From: Xenorhabdus hominickii
GTDB taxonomy: Bacteria > Pseudomonadota > Gammaproteobacteria > Enterobacterales > Enterobacteriaceae
Assembly: GCF_002632725.1 (NCBI RefSeq)
Contig: NZ_NJAI01000002.1
Span: forward strand, 458,015-521,391
DNA length: 63,377 nt
Direction of reading: 5' to 3'
In this document: positions 44,564 through 53,452 of the stretch, piece by piece
Position numbering within the stretch: the first letter of the stretch is position 1
How the letters are laid out: every line of letters begins with the position of its first letter
Notes under the pieces: generated by a model
Told to the model about the DNA's origin: nothing
Database searches by the model: none
Seen by the model: the letters and a program-made list of their open reading frames with translations, nothing else
Position numbers and translations under genes: made by a program

Positions 44564-46213
44564 GTGACGGATAAAGAAGAAGATCTGACTCAAGCCAGAA
44601 TCAGTAAACTGAAGAGTTGGTCACCTGTGTGGATTGTGCCAATTATCACTGTGCTTATTGGGGCTTGGATACTGTTCTATCACTTCAGTCATCAGGGGCC
44701 TGAAGTCACTCTGATAACGTCTGGCGCAGAAGGTATTGAGGCAGGAAAAACGAAAATAAAAAGCCGCAGTGTTGGCGTCGGTGTCGTCGAAAAAGTATCA
44801 CTGAGCGATAATTTGGGCCAAGTTATCATTAAAGCTCGTCTGAATGATGGTATGGAGAGGCTGTTACACAAAGATACCGCATTTTGGGTTGTAAAACCTC
44901 AGATTGGGCGTGAAGGCGTTTCTGGTTTGAGTACATTGCTATCAGGCGTATTTATCGAATTACAGCCTGGTACACAAGGTGGAGAAGAAAGATCATTTTC
45001 ATTACTTGATTCACCGCCACTGGCTTCTCCTGATGCAAAAGGGGTTCGGATAGTCCTGACCAGTGAAAAAGCAGGGCGATTAACACCCGGTGATCCAGTG
45101 TTATTTCGAGGCTATCGAGTGGGATCGGTTGAAACGAGTCTCTTTGATCCAAAATCTCGTCATGTTCGCTACCAAATTTTCATCAATGCTCCTTACGACG
45201 CTTTATTGACGACAAATGTCAGATTTTGGAAAGACAGTGGTGTATCTTTTGATATGTCTTCGCAAGGTTTACGGGTTGAAATTGCTTCATTATCAACTTT
45301 GTTTGGTGGTGGCGTTAGTTTTGATGTACCAAAAGGTTGGGTTTTGGGTAATCCCATCAAAGAAAAAGAAACTTTTAAACTTTATGATAGTGAGAAAAGT
45401 ATCCAAAACTCACTTTATACTGAACATAAAGACTTTTTATTATTTTTCTCTGATTCAGTACGTGGTTTGCAGCCGGGAGCACCCGTTGAATTCCGCGGTA
45501 TCCGGTTGGGCACTGTAGCAGAAGTACCTTTTTATGCTAAAGGGGTTAGGCAGCGTCTCGACAATGAATTTCGTATTCCAGTCATGATCCATATAGAGCC
45601 TGAACGCTTTGAAAAAGAGTTGGGAAGTAAATTCGATACAGATAAGGAACTGAAAGACATTATTACCCGGGGTCTTAGGGCTACTCTGAAATCGGGTAAT
45701 TTACTAACAGGGGCATTATTTATTGATTTGGATTTTTACCCAAATGAAAAAGAATGGAAAGGTCCATCTGAAATTGCTGATTATGGCATTTTGCCAACAG
45801 TGAGTGGTGGCTTGGCGCAAATTCAACAAAAAATTATAACAGCGTTGGATAAAATCAATAACATGCCGATTGAGCCGCTATTTGTTCAGGTAAGGCAGAC
45901 GCTCGAAGAAAGTGAGAAAACGATCAAGTCAGCACATAAAACAATGAATGAACTAAATCGTATTCTTGCGAGCAAAGAGGCACAGGAATTGCCTAAAGAT
46001 ATACAAAATACATTGCAGGAGTTAAACCGCAGTATGCAAGGTATCCAGCCAGGATCACCGGCTTATAACAAGTTGGTTGACAATATGCAGCGGTTAGATC
46101 AGGTATTGCGTGAATTGCAGCCTGTCCTGAAAACTCTTAACAACAAGAGCAATGCGTTGGTATTCGAAGCGGAAGCGACAAACGATCCTGAACCCAAAAA
46201 GGCGCCTAAATAA
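44564..46213 (+). CDS. pqiB: Intermembrane transport protein PqiB (MCE protein)
   Basis: PqiB spans the periplasm as a stack of MCE rings that conduct lipids between membranes. The 549-residue protein (E. coli 546) has one N-terminal transmembrane helix (VWIVPIITVLIGAWILFY), three MCE domains with recurring segments such as GDPVLFRGYRVGSV and GAPVEFRGIRLGTV, and a C-terminal coiled coil. GTG at 44564 is the likely start, with GAGGA nine bases upstream. Confidence 0.95.
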   Translation: MTDKEEDLTQARISKLKSWSPVWIVPIITVLIGAWILFYHFSHQGPEVTLITSGAEGIEAGKTKIKSRSVGVGVVEKVSLSDNLGQVIIKARLNDGMERLLHKDTAFWVVKPQIGREGVSGLSTLLSGVFIELQPGTQGGEERSFSLLDSPPLASPDAKGVRIVLTSEKAGRLTPGDPVLFRGYRVGSVETSLFDPKSRHVRYQIFINAPYDALLTTNVRFWKDSGVSFDMSSQGLRVEIASLSTLFGGGVSFDVPKGWVLGNPIKEKETFKLYDSEKSIQNSLYTEHKDFLLFFSDSVRGLQPGAPVEFRGIRLGTVAEVPFYAKGVRQRLDNEFRIPVMIHIEPERFEKELGSKFDTDKELKDIITRGLRATLKSGNLLTGALFIDLDFYPNEKEWKGPSEIADYGILPTVSGGLAQIQQKIITALDKINNMPIEPLFVQVRQTLEESEKTIKSAHKTMNELNRILASKEAQELPKDIQNTLQELNRSMQGIQPGSPAYNKLVDNMQRLDQVLRELQPVLKTLNNKSNALVFEAEATNDPEPKKAPK

Positions 46214-46833
46214 TGAAAAAGTTGATTGCGAGGTTGGCATTTTTTATTTCTGCTAGTGTATTTGTTGTTGGGAGTGTGTCTACTGCGGGATGTAGTAGTA
46301 GTCAGTCACAAAAAACGTATTACCAACTACCCGTTTTAGCGAATGTGCCAGCAGAAAATTTAGCATCACAAGAGAGTAAACTGGGAGCCAGACATGAAAG
46401 GCAGTTGTGGATAAAGGGGGTTAACCTTTCTGACTATCTTGCTGCATCCGGAATTGTTTATCAAACAGGAAATGTCAGCTATATCAGTGCCTCGAATCAT
46501 TTGTGGGCCAGTCCATTGCAGCAGCAGTTACAGCAAATTTTGATTTCCGAACTAAGTGCTGCATTTCCACATCGTTTGGTTTCTGGTCAAGAACTAGAAA
46601 AAGACGCAGATGCTTTAGATATCACAATAACTGCTTTTCACGGCCGGTATGATGGGCGGGTATTGATTGCGGGATACTGGATATTATCTAATCCGGATAA
46701 TGTGATTAAGCAGCCATTCCAGATTGAATTGAAGCAGAAAAAAGATGGCTATGCTGAATTAGTACATACTTTGGCACAAGGCTACAATCAGTTAGCTCAA
46801 TCCATTGCTAAACAAATATCCTTTCAACGTTAA
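46213..46833 (+). CDS. pqiC: Outer-membrane lipoprotein PqiC
   Basis: PqiC (YmbA) anchors the periplasmic PqiB tube at the outer membrane. The 206-residue protein has a lipoprotein signal with the cysteine in STAGCSSSQ. It overlaps the pqiB stop by one base, so it is coupled to pqiB. Two hairpins (46845-46861 and 46865-46888) follow and probably end the transcript. Confidence 0.93.
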   Translation: MKKLIARLAFFISASVFVVGSVSTAGCSSSQSQKTYYQLPVLANVPAENLASQESKLGARHERQLWIKGVNLSDYLAASGIVYQTGNVSYISASNHLWASPLQQQLQQILISELSAAFPHRLVSGQELEKDADALDITITAFHGRYDGRVLIAGYWILSNPDNVIKQPFQIELKQKKDGYAELVHTLAQGYNQLAQSIAKQISFQR

Positions 46834-46864
46834 TACATGGTTGGTGCTCGCTATTTGAGCATCT

Positions 46865-46888
46865 ATGGGCATGTTTTCAAATGCCCAT
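46865..46888 (+). terminator. Hairpin after pqiC
   Basis: ATGGGCAT at 46865-46872 pairs with ATGCCCAT at 46881-46888. A smaller stem TGCTC/GAGCA lies just before it (46845-46861). The T tract is weak. Confidence 0.55.
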
Positions 46889-47052
46889 CATAAATTAATT
46901 TATTATAACTTTTTGTTTTCTTATGTCAAGTATATGACAATTTTATGAATTTCTTTGCTTGATCTTCATTTCATATAAGGGTATCACTAGAACAAACTGA
47001 ATAAAAAACGATCGCCGTTTCATCTTCATGGTAATAAATGAGGAAGTAAAGC

Positions 47053-47211
47053 ATGAAAAGACAGAAAAGAGACCGCTTAGCAAGAGCACTTTCCAGAGGC
47101 TATCAAGCAGGTATTTTGGGTCGACCTCGGGAGAATTGTCCTTATCATTCATTGGATGCTCGTTCATATTGGTTGGGAGGATGGCGTCAGGCGATGGAAG
47201 ATCGTGTTTGA
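47053..47211 (+). CDS. rmf: Ribosome modulation factor
   Basis: Rmf binds 70S ribosomes in stationary phase and starts their pairing into inactive 100S dimers. The 52-residue basic protein begins MKRQKRDRLARALSRGYQAG and keeps CPYHSLDARSYWLGGWRQA, slightly shorter at the C terminus than E. coli (55). AGGA stands about nine bases before the ATG. It lies between pqiC and fabA, as in E. coli, with about 220 bases for its own promoter. Confidence 0.95.
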   Translation: MKRQKRDRLARALSRGYQAGILGRPRENCPYHSLDARSYWLGGWRQAMEDRV

Positions 47212-47236
47212 TGTCAGTTGACTGATTAAGCGGAAA

Positions 47237-47263
47237 GAACACCTCCGCTTTGCGGAGGTGTTC
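47237..47263 (+). terminator. Strong hairpin at the rmf 3' end
   Basis: GAACACCTCCGC at 47237-47248 pairs perfectly over 12 bp with GCGGAGGTGTTC at 47252-47263 around a TTT loop. No T-run follows, so it may stabilise the rmf mRNA as much as terminate it. Confidence 0.7.
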
Positions 47264-47355
47264 AATATCGGAGGTCTGAGTTGATAAGCTTGTTAATCAC
47301 TAATGTCAGATCATCAAAATTTAAGCAAATTAAAGCAATATATTAAAATAAGACA

Positions 47356-47874
47356 TTAAAAATTGCTGGTATCTTTGAATAATCCTACCTTTAAATCAGT
47401 CGCAGTATAAATCAGTTTACCATCTACCAAGACTTCGCCATCCGCCAGTCCCATAATCAGTTTACGGTTAATAACACGTTTAAAATTAATGCGATAGGTC
47501 ACTTTTTTTGCTGAGGGTAATATTTGCCCGGTGAACTTAACTCCTCCAACACCGAGTGCTCGGCCTTTACCTTCTCCACCAACCCAGCCGAGAAAGAAGC
47601 CAACAAGCTGCCACATTGCGTCAAGGCCGAGGCAGCCGGGCATTACAGGGTCATTGACAAAATGACAATCGAAAAACCATAACTCTGGGTTAATATCGAA
47701 TTCCGCTTCGACATACCCTTTATCGTAGGTACCGCCAGCTTCTGTCATTTTAATGATGCGATCCATCATCAACATATTGCCAGAAGGGAGAGGTGGGCCG
47801 TTCTCACCAAACAATTTGCCTTGTCCAGAGGCTTGAAGTTCTTCTTTCGTGTAGGATTCTTGTTTTTTAAACAT
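47356..47874 (-). CDS. fabA: 3-hydroxydecanoyl-ACP dehydratase/isomerase
   Basis: FabA dehydrates beta-hydroxyacyl-ACP and isomerises the ten-carbon product, starting unsaturated fatty acid synthesis. The 172-residue protein equals E. coli FabA with active-site H71 and D85 in [16 protein letters not shown]. The ATG at 47874 gives [13 protein letters not shown]; an upstream ATG at 47895 only adds a short unrelated extension. FabR-like and FadR-like sites lie in the gap to the Lon-like gene. Confidence 0.97.
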   Translation of the reverse strand: MFKKQESYTKEELQASGQGKLFGENGPPLPSGNMLMMDRIIKMTEAGGTYDKGYVEAEFDINPELWFFDCHFVNDPVMPGCLGLDAMWQLVGFFLGWVGGEGKGRALGVGGVKFTGQILPSAKKVTYRINFKRVINRKLIMGLADGEVLVDGKLIYTATDLKVGLFKDTSNF

Positions 47875-47913
47875 GTTCTCAGATTGCCTTATCATCGTGT
47901 AAGGCTAGAGAAT

Positions 47914-47931
47914 AGCGTACACTTGTACGCC
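47914..47931 (-). promoter_or_regulatory. FabR-like operator of fabA
   Basis: GCGTACA at 47915-47921 and TGTACGC at 47924-47930 form a perfect inverted repeat with a two-base spacer. This is the form of the FabR repressor site before fabA and fabB in E. coli. It lies 41-58 bases before the fabA start. Confidence 0.75.
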
Positions 47932-47949
47932 GAACAACTCCGATCAGAT
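47932..47949 (-). promoter_or_regulatory. FadR-like site of fabA
   Basis: On the minus strand the sequence ATCTGATCGGAGTTGTTC closely resembles the FadR activator site of E. coli fabA (CTGATCGGACTTGTT). It directly adjoins the FabR-like operator on its upstream side, as in E. coli. The comparison is from memory. Confidence 0.65.
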
Positions 47950-47959
47950 AGTGATTAAA

Positions 47960-49690
47960 TTAGCCTAACCAGCGGAGAAACCAAGGAAGCCTAGGTCTTT
48001 CATGATTATTAGCCTGAGTAATACGTTCATATATCATAGCTAACAAGTGTTCTTTTTGTGGATCGTAATAAGGAATACCAGTTAGTAGTGAGGCGGCTTC
48101 AGAGACATGCTCGACAGACCAGATATGAAATTGTCCACTTTTTACTGCATCAACAACATCTTGATTCAGGCACAAGTGTTGAACATTGGATGCAGGAATA
48201 ATGACACCTTGATGTCCGGTCAAACTCCGGTAATTACATATGCGGAAGAATCCCTCAATTTTTTCATTAACGCCCCCAATTGGTTGCACATAACCAAATT
48301 GGTCTACAGCACCTGTGACAGCAATTTGTTGATCAATAGGTTGTTGTGATAAGGCACTGATGAGGACACACAATTCAGCCAGTGAAGCACTGTCACCATC
48401 TACTTCACCATAGGATTGCTCAAATACAATGGAAGCAGAGAAGGGTTGTGGCTGATCCAACTTTAATTCAGAAATCAAGTAAGCCTGCATGATCATCATG
48501 CCTTTTGCATGGATATTGCCGCCTAGCTCAACCTTGCGTTCGACATCAATAAATTCACCATCCCCTAAATGTGCAACACAGCTAATGCGGGAAGGTTCTC
48601 CCATTGGGTCAGGATGTCCGGGATATTCAAGTACGGATAATCCATTGATTTGACCAATAACTGAACCTTGTGTACGGATCAGTACCTGACCTTGCAAAAT
48701 TTCATCTATGCTGCGTTCGGCCAAATAACCGTGCCGCCACATACGACTATCTTCTGCTTGTTGGAGGGAATCCTCGGTGATTTGCTTGTTTTGTTGATAA
48801 TTAGCCGCCATCTCCAACTTCTGTTGTAACCATTGGATATCCAGAGGAAGACGGAATTGATCATCTGTATAGCGAACTGCTTGTTTGAGCAGCTCAGGCC
48901 AAGCATCAGAATTTAAAGGTGGCAGGTTCTGTTGCTGAGTGATGTTTTTAACATAACGGCACCATACTGTCAGATCATCTTCTTCATGGAAGGGCATATC
49001 CAATTCAAACTCACCGTACAATGCACTGTTTGCCAGTTCAGGTTCAATAGCCTGGAATTCTTCAAGACTTAGTCGATCTCCGACTAAAACCAGACGCAGG
49101 TTCAATTCCATTGACGGTACAGGCAGGGGGAGCGGGCGATTTTCATCGTGTGATAGCCAGTCAAAACGGCGCTGGATAATCATCTGCTTGAGGCGAACCC
49201 ACATTAATGGTTGAGAGAGCAGAGTGCGTAGGGATAAAACCAGAATACCACCATTAGCTTGATGGATAAGCCCTGGTTGTAGTTGCAGTACGTTTTGGTG
49301 CGAGTAGATGTTGCCGAATAATTGTTCTGGTTCAATCCAATCACGATAAGCAACACGTTCAGTTGGAGCAAAAAGTCCTTCTCCTGAAGGATGCCAAGTA
49401 ATGGTTTGGTGCTCTATCTGGTAGTAGCCACCAATATTTGGATGATTCTCCGGTAATAAAGGGGCGATTGCTTCAGATAAAAGAGACAGATAAGTATCAC
49501 TCTCTTCTGCCTTTAGCAGCATAAAAGATTGACGCAGTTCGGCCTGACAAAAAAGGGATAATCCACCGTATAGCCTAGGTTGAACCTCATCCATTGTGAT
49601 GTGGGATAATTCTGCAACAGAATTAAAGAGTGCTTGATAAGGCGTATTGTTTGGCTGTAATGCCTGCCAGTCTAGTTTTATATTCGTCAA
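47960..49690 (-). CDS. ycbZ: Lon-like protease, LonP2/YcbZ family
   Basis: The protein resembles E. coli YcbZ, with a Lon-type serine-lysine protease domain in the C-terminal part (catalytic serine in GDGDSASLAELC or equivalent, lysine in GGVNEKIEGFF) after a degenerate ATPase-like N-terminal half lacking a clear Walker A. A TTG start at 49690 gives LTNIKLDWQAL, matching the family start. The ATG at 49723 would add eleven hydrophobic residues and lies two bases after a TATAAT on the minus strand, so it may not even be transcribed. The native substrate is not known. Confidence 0.88.
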   Translation of the reverse strand: MTNIKLDWQALQPNNTPYQALFNSVAELSHITMDEVQPRLYGGLSLFCQAELRQSFMLLKAEESDTYLSLLSEAIAPLLPENHPNIGGYYQIEHQTITWHPSGEGLFAPTERVAYRDWIEPEQLFGNIYSHQNVLQLQPGLIHQANGGILVLSLRTLLSQPLMWVRLKQMIIQRRFDWLSHDENRPLPLPVPSMELNLRLVLVGDRLSLEEFQAIEPELANSALYGEFELDMPFHEEDDLTVWCRYVKNITQQQNLPPLNSDAWPELLKQAVRYTDDQFRLPLDIQWLQQKLEMAANYQQNKQITEDSLQQAEDSRMWRHGYLAERSIDEILQGQVLIRTQGSVIGQINGLSVLEYPGHPDPMGEPSRISCVAHLGDGEFIDVERKVELGGNIHAKGMMIMQAYLISELKLDQPQPFSASIVFEQSYGEVDGDSASLAELCVLISALSQQPIDQQIAVTGAVDQFGYVQPIGGVNEKIEGFFRICNYRSLTGHQGVIIPASNVQHLCLNQDVVDAVKSGQFHIWSVEHVSEAASLLTGIPYYDPQKEHLLAMIYERITQANNHERPRLPWFLRWLG

Positions 49691-49725
49691 AGTGATAGCT
49701 ACATATAGTAAAAAGGAAAACATTT

Positions 49726-49731
49726 ATTATA
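49726..49731 (-). promoter_or_regulatory. Candidate -10 box of ycbZ
   Basis: A perfect TATAAT on the minus strand ends three bases before the ATG at 49723. If used, transcription would begin near 49719 and favour the TTG at 49690 as the start codon. The -35 region is poor (TTGGTT with a 15-base spacer). Confidence 0.4.
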
Positions 49732-49871
49732 CAAGATTAAACAATGAACCAACATGGCAGAATCTTGAAAGTCACGACATTTGAGCCAATGCGTCCATTG
49801 CCTGTAAAATATTCCAATATTCTGTGTTGTTATGGGCAATTTAAAAAAATAATTGCTATGCTTAATTTAAG

Positions 49872-49884
49872 GTTACGGTGTCAC
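49872..49884 (+). promoter_or_regulatory. matS-like site before matP
   Basis: GTTACGGTGTCAC matches the MatP binding consensus GTGACRNYGTCAC at all positions but the third. It ends 11 bases before the matP ATG, so a bound MatP would cover the leader or promoter. This suggests autoregulation; it is not shown. Confidence 0.55.
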
Positions 49885-49895
49885 TGAGAGATGAA

Positions 49896-50345
49896 ATGAA
49901 ATATCAACAATTGGAAAATCTGGAATGTGGCTGGAAATGGACATATTTGGCTAAAAAACACCGTGAGGGTGAGCCGATTACTAAATACATTGAAAAAAGT
50001 ACTGCTCAGGATGCGGTCAATGAATTGATGAAGCTAGAATGTGAGCCGATCAAGGTACTGAAATGGATTTCAATGCATATGAACCCAGATTTATCCAACC
50101 GAATGAAGCAAACAATTCGGGCACGGCGTAAACGCCATTTTAATGCAGAGCACCAACACTCGCGCAAGAAATCCATCGATTTAGATTTCCATGTTTGGCA
50201 ACGGCTTTCAGCGCTGTCTCGGCGTCGAGATAATACTTTATCAGAAACAATAGTGCAATTATTAGAAGATGCTGAATATAAAGAAAAATATACTCATCAG
50301 ATGTCGAGTTTAAAACAGGATTTAGAATCCATTTTGGGAAAATAA
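49896..50345 (+). CDS. matP: Macrodomain Ter protein MatP
   Basis: MatP binds matS sites, organises the Ter macrodomain, links it to the division machinery and excludes MukBEF. The 149-residue protein (E. coli 150) has the conserved start [15 protein letters not shown], the basic stretch [18 protein letters not shown], and a C-terminal ribbon-helix-helix and coiled coil ending [13 protein letters not shown]. The ATG at 49896 is chosen over a frame start at 49878. A matS-like site lies in its leader. Confidence 0.96.
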   Translation: MKYQQLENLECGWKWTYLAKKHREGEPITKYIEKSTAQDAVNELMKLECEPIKVLKWISMHMNPDLSNRMKQTIRARRKRHFNAEHQHSRKKSIDLDFHVWQRLSALSRRRDNTLSETIVQLLEDAEYKEKYTHQMSSLKQDLESILGK

Positions 50346-50380
50346 ATTCCAGCTATAAATAAAAAAATGAGTTGAAAAAA

Positions 50381-50409
50381 TAAAACCCCATTTTGAAAAT
50401 GGGGTTTTA
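50381..50409. terminator. Bidirectional terminator between matP and ompA
   Basis: TAAAACCCCATTTT and AAAATGGGGTTTTA form a near-complete inverted repeat with A and T tracts on both sides, suited to the converging matP and ompA transcripts. Confidence 0.92.
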
Positions 50410-50431
50410 TAATCAATCTGTTAGACCGATA

Positions 50432-51544
50432 TTAGTGTGCTACTTTTGGCTGAGTAACAACTTCTTTAGTGCCTTCGATATTGATGTCTACACGGCGATC
50501 TGGTGCTAAACATTCAATAAGTTTAGTGCGAATTTTAATGTTGTCACAGGTAGAGCCAGTGACAGGATTTTCTCTACCGCGACCTTCCGCCTGAATACTA
50601 TTTGCTGGAATACCTTTAGCAACCAGATAGTTTACAACGGTTTGAGCGCGCTTTTGAGACAATGGCAGATTATATTTCTGGCTACCAATGCGGTCGGTAT
50701 GACCGATTACCAGAACTTTACCTTGATTTGGATCGATTTTGGCCAGCTGGTTGTAAAGGCCATCCAGTGCTTGTTGACCTTCTGCTTTCAGCGTTGATTG
50801 GTTGAAATTAAACAGGACATCAGAACGCAGAGTGAAGCTCTTTTTCTCAATAACTGGAGCCAGAGCCGGAGCCGGAATAACTGGAGCTGGTGGAGCGACA
50901 ACTGGAGCTGGTTCATCTTGACCAAAACGATAAGAAACACCAACACTCAGCAAGCCGTTATCTGGTCGAGCACCAACACTGGTTGCATCACCGATGTTGT
51001 TAACCCATTGGTAGTCGAGGCGGGTTGCCAGATTTTTGGTCAGTGCGTATTCAACACCGACTGCAGCCAGAGGAGAAACACCAGTGTCGTTGTTTTTCTT
51101 TCTGATTTGGCCAGTTGTTTCGTTAGCACCATAAGTTGCGGAGGAATCCGCACGCCATACCATACCACCTAGACGAGTATAGACATCAAGATCATTCAAT
51201 ACCGGATAGCTCAGTTTAGTTGTCAGTTGGATGCCTTGGGCACGGAAAGCACCATTGTCGACACTGCCTTTATAAGCCATGCGACCCAACCAGTCATAAC
51301 CCAGTTCAAAGCCTAAATATGGGTTTGCCTGATAACCGACATATGCACCTGCACCTAATTGGTTTTTGCGAGTAGGGCCATTACCAATTCGGTTATCATA
51401 ACCATTACCGTAGAAGTTTACGTCATGGTATTGAGACCAACCTAGTTTAGCACCAGTATACCAAGTGTTATCCTTTGGAGCTGCTTGAGCAGTAGTTGCG
51501 AAAGCTGCCACTGCCACGGCTACTGCGATAGCTGTTTTTTTCAT
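50432..51544 (-). CDS. ompA: Outer membrane protein A
   Basis: OmpA joins the outer membrane to peptidoglycan. The 370-residue precursor has a signal peptide ([21 protein letters not shown]), an eight-strand barrel to about residue 195, a Pro/Ala-rich linker ([20 protein letters not shown]), and the OmpA C-terminal domain with [14 protein letters not shown] and [13 protein letters not shown] for peptidoglycan binding. The ATG at 51544 follows a leader end nearly identical to that of E. coli. Confidence 0.97.
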   Translation of the reverse strand: MKKTAIAVAVAVAAFATTAQAAPKDNTWYTGAKLGWSQYHDVNFYGNGYDNRIGNGPTRKNQLGAGAYVGYQANPYLGFELGYDWLGRMAYKGSVDNGAFRAQGIQLTTKLSYPVLNDLDVYTRLGGMVWRADSSATYGANETTGQIRKKNNDTGVSPLAAVGVEYALTKNLATRLDYQWVNNIGDATSVGARPDNGLLSVGVSYRFGQDEPAPVVAPPAPVIPAPALAPVIEKKSFTLRSDVLFNFNQSTLKAEGQQALDGLYNQLAKIDPNQGKVLVIGHTDRIGSQKYNLPLSQKRAQTVVNYLVAKGIPANSIQAEGRGRENPVTGSTCDNIKIRTKLIECLAPDRRVDINIEGTKEVVTQPKVAH

Positions 51545-51687
51545 TTTACGCCTCGTTATCATCCAAATAGGCAATTGGCCTTGAAAGCCTTATTATTAGC
51601 CATTGGTTAAAATTTCTAGTCAGGTAATTGCACTTTGAATGGAACATTCGGCCTAAAATATTAAGGCCGACGAGCACAAATCCAAAC
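51545..51687 (-). promoter_or_regulatory. ompA 5' leader
   Basis: The last leader bases TTTGGATGATAACGAGGCG match the E. coli ompA leader, where the small RNA MicA pairs near the ribosome binding site. A hairpin (CGGCCT at 51649-51654, AGGCCG at 51664-51669) lies near the probable 5' end, as the stabilising stem does in E. coli. The rest of the gap to sulA (to 51899) is AT-rich. Confidence 0.55.
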
Positions 51688-51694
51688 TGAGTAA

Positions 51695-51722
51695 AGTCTA
51701 CAACGAACTTAAAAAGTTACAA
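51695..51722 (-). promoter_or_regulatory. Candidate ompA promoter
   Basis: On the minus strand TTGTAA (51722-51717) and TAGACT (51700-51695) are 16 bases apart and would start a leader of about 143 bases, close to the 133 bases known for E. coli. Confidence 0.45.
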
Positions 51723-51899
51723 GTACACTGTGACTCGATGCACAAATTTTTTAATTATCGCTCTACAAATTTTGTGTTTTTTTGACAAAAATTTACATTA
51801 TTTACCGTATCAATAGATTGATTTTCATTGGAAACAAGCACTTTAATCAATTGCTAGTTTATTTTTTATAAAAAATATTGGGATAAGTCCTAATTTTAG

Positions 51900-52475
51900 T
51901 CAATGATAGTAAACAGAGTAGATCTGTAATCTATTTAATTGTGACATAAATTGATGTGTTAAATTTTGTGGGCGCATAATAAAACCCAAAGCAGTACCTT
52001 TTTGTGCGGCCAATTGTAGTTTGTTTGCTTCATATTCAGACAATTCAGGCAACCAACCTAACACCACACTGTAGTTACCACTTGCTAACGCTTTTTCCAT
52101 GGCCTCAATTGATGCCATGGGGAGAATTTGATTCAGTTGGACAACTTTATTTAAGGGAAGCCCAGAGTTTATCAACCAGTTCCGGCTTAACTTTTTATTG
52201 GGAGTTACCCAGAGCAACCATCGTTTTTCATTTCCTGACTGACGCAATAAAGGAAGCAGGATGTGATTAATAACAGATTGATGTTCATTGTAAATCAACT
52301 CACTGACCAACCCTTTTGCTGTTTGTGAAATCGTGCTTTGGGGGGGCTCAATAAAAGACCGTTTTTTAACAGTTATTCCGACCATTTCTTTGTCTTTTTT
52401 AAATTCATTCATTGTTGTGTCAGAAGTTGCCGTCTTCATTTCAGTGAGATATTCCCATGATGATTGAGTGCTCAT
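51900..52475 (-). CDS. sulA: SOS cell division inhibitor SulA
   Basis: SulA blocks FtsZ polymerisation after DNA damage and is degraded by Lon. The 191-residue protein (E. coli 169) is longer at the N terminus but keeps KGLVSELIYNEHQ, KLSRNWLINSGLPLNKVVQ and GNYSVVLGWL, and ends SVYYH, like the SNLYH Lon tag of E. coli. GAGGA stands six bases before the ATG at 52475. A LexA box lies 20-36 bases upstream. Confidence 0.94.
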   Translation of the reverse strand: MSTQSSWEYLTEMKTATSDTTMNEFKKDKEMVGITVKKRSFIEPPQSTISQTAKGLVSELIYNEHQSVINHILLPLLRQSGNEKRWLLWVTPNKKLSRNWLINSGLPLNKVVQLNQILPMASIEAMEKALASGNYSVVLGWLPELSEYEANKLQLAAQKGTALGFIMRPQNLTHQFMSQLNRLQIYSVYYH

Positions 52476-52495
52476 AATGTTCCTCGTCACGATAG

Positions 52496-52511
52496 CTGTA
52501 TATTTATACAG
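52496..52511 (-). promoter_or_regulatory. LexA box of sulA
   Basis: CTGTATATTTATACAG is a near-perfect match to the LexA consensus CTGTATATATATACAG. It lies directly before sulA, as expected for an SOS gene. Confidence 0.93.
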
Positions 52512-52714
52512 TATAACGATATTTGATTAAAAGCAAGTCCCTTTTTTTCAAAGCGCTTCGCAAAAATTTACAGAAATTCGGATTTTTCTGACTTAACGAT
52601 TGGCAGTTGGAAATAGATTGCGTATGGTTTTAATTAATTGTTCTTGTTATCTATTTTATTAATAACAGGCATGATTAAAGATGATTTTGGAATGTGATTC
52701 ATGGAGTGATAAAA

Positions 52715-53338
52715 ATGTTTTTATCCGGGTCTCGCTTTACCCAATTGCAACACGGTGTATCTTCACTGGGAAAACTGAAGAAAAAGTCTCAATTTGGTGG
52801 CATTGGGTTGTTAATTGATGGTGTTTTATTTGCTATCAGTTCTGATGGAGAACTTTATTTACGAGGAAGTAGTCACGCTTAGGTATTATTTAAGGCTAGA
52901 GGAATGGGGAAGCTTATTTATTCAAAAAGGGGAATACCTGTTACCCTACGGTATTATCATGTTGGTGAGTCACTTTGGCGGGATCAAAAACAATTACTTG
53001 AATATGTGCATTTAGCTTATCAATATACTATGGAAGAAATTACCAATAGGCAAAATATGCCTCTCAGACTTAAAGATCTTCCTAATTTAGGGGTCGCTTT
53101 AGAAAGGCAATTATGGAAAGTTGGTGTTTCCAAAGTAGAAGAGTTGCGAATGTTAGGGGCGAAAGCAACTTATTTGAAATTACAACAGCATAGGAAAAAA
53201 GAGAATGTCAACTTGCTGCTTGCATTGGCAGGTGCGATAGAAGGTTGCCATGTCGCCGTGTTACCAGAACAATTACGAAATGAATTAATTATCTGGCACA
53301 GCGAATTGGTTCACCAGGACTCGGATTATCATTCATAA
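52715..53338 (+). pseudogene. sxy: Competence regulator Sxy/TfoX, interrupted by an in-frame amber codon
   Basis: Sxy acts with CRP to switch on DNA-uptake genes. The frame from ATG 52715 (GGAG upstream) encodes the TfoX N-terminal domain, including FGGIGLLIDGVLFAISSDGELYLRG, then meets TAG at 52880-52882. The same frame continues without shift into IYSKRGIPVTLRYYHVGESLWRDQ and the C-terminal domain (LKDLPNLGVALERQLWKVG, RMLGAKATYLKL). Alignment with E. coli Sxy is colinear across the stop, so this is one nonsense change, not a deletion. It is either a young pseudogene or relies on read-through. Position between sulA and yccS is as in E. coli. Confidence 0.9.
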
Positions 53339-53452
53339 TGAGTAAAATCTGTTAAATAGGGGCATTGGCCCCTATTGTCAGTATTCATATGTTTTGTAAC
53401 CTAGAGCCTAATAGAATAGGCTCTTATCATAAGGTATAACCTTATTATTCTT

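Noticed and set aside
52694..52882. A separate 62-residue gene before sxy
   Set aside because: It is the TfoX N-terminal domain in the same frame as the rest of sxy, separated only by one TAG.
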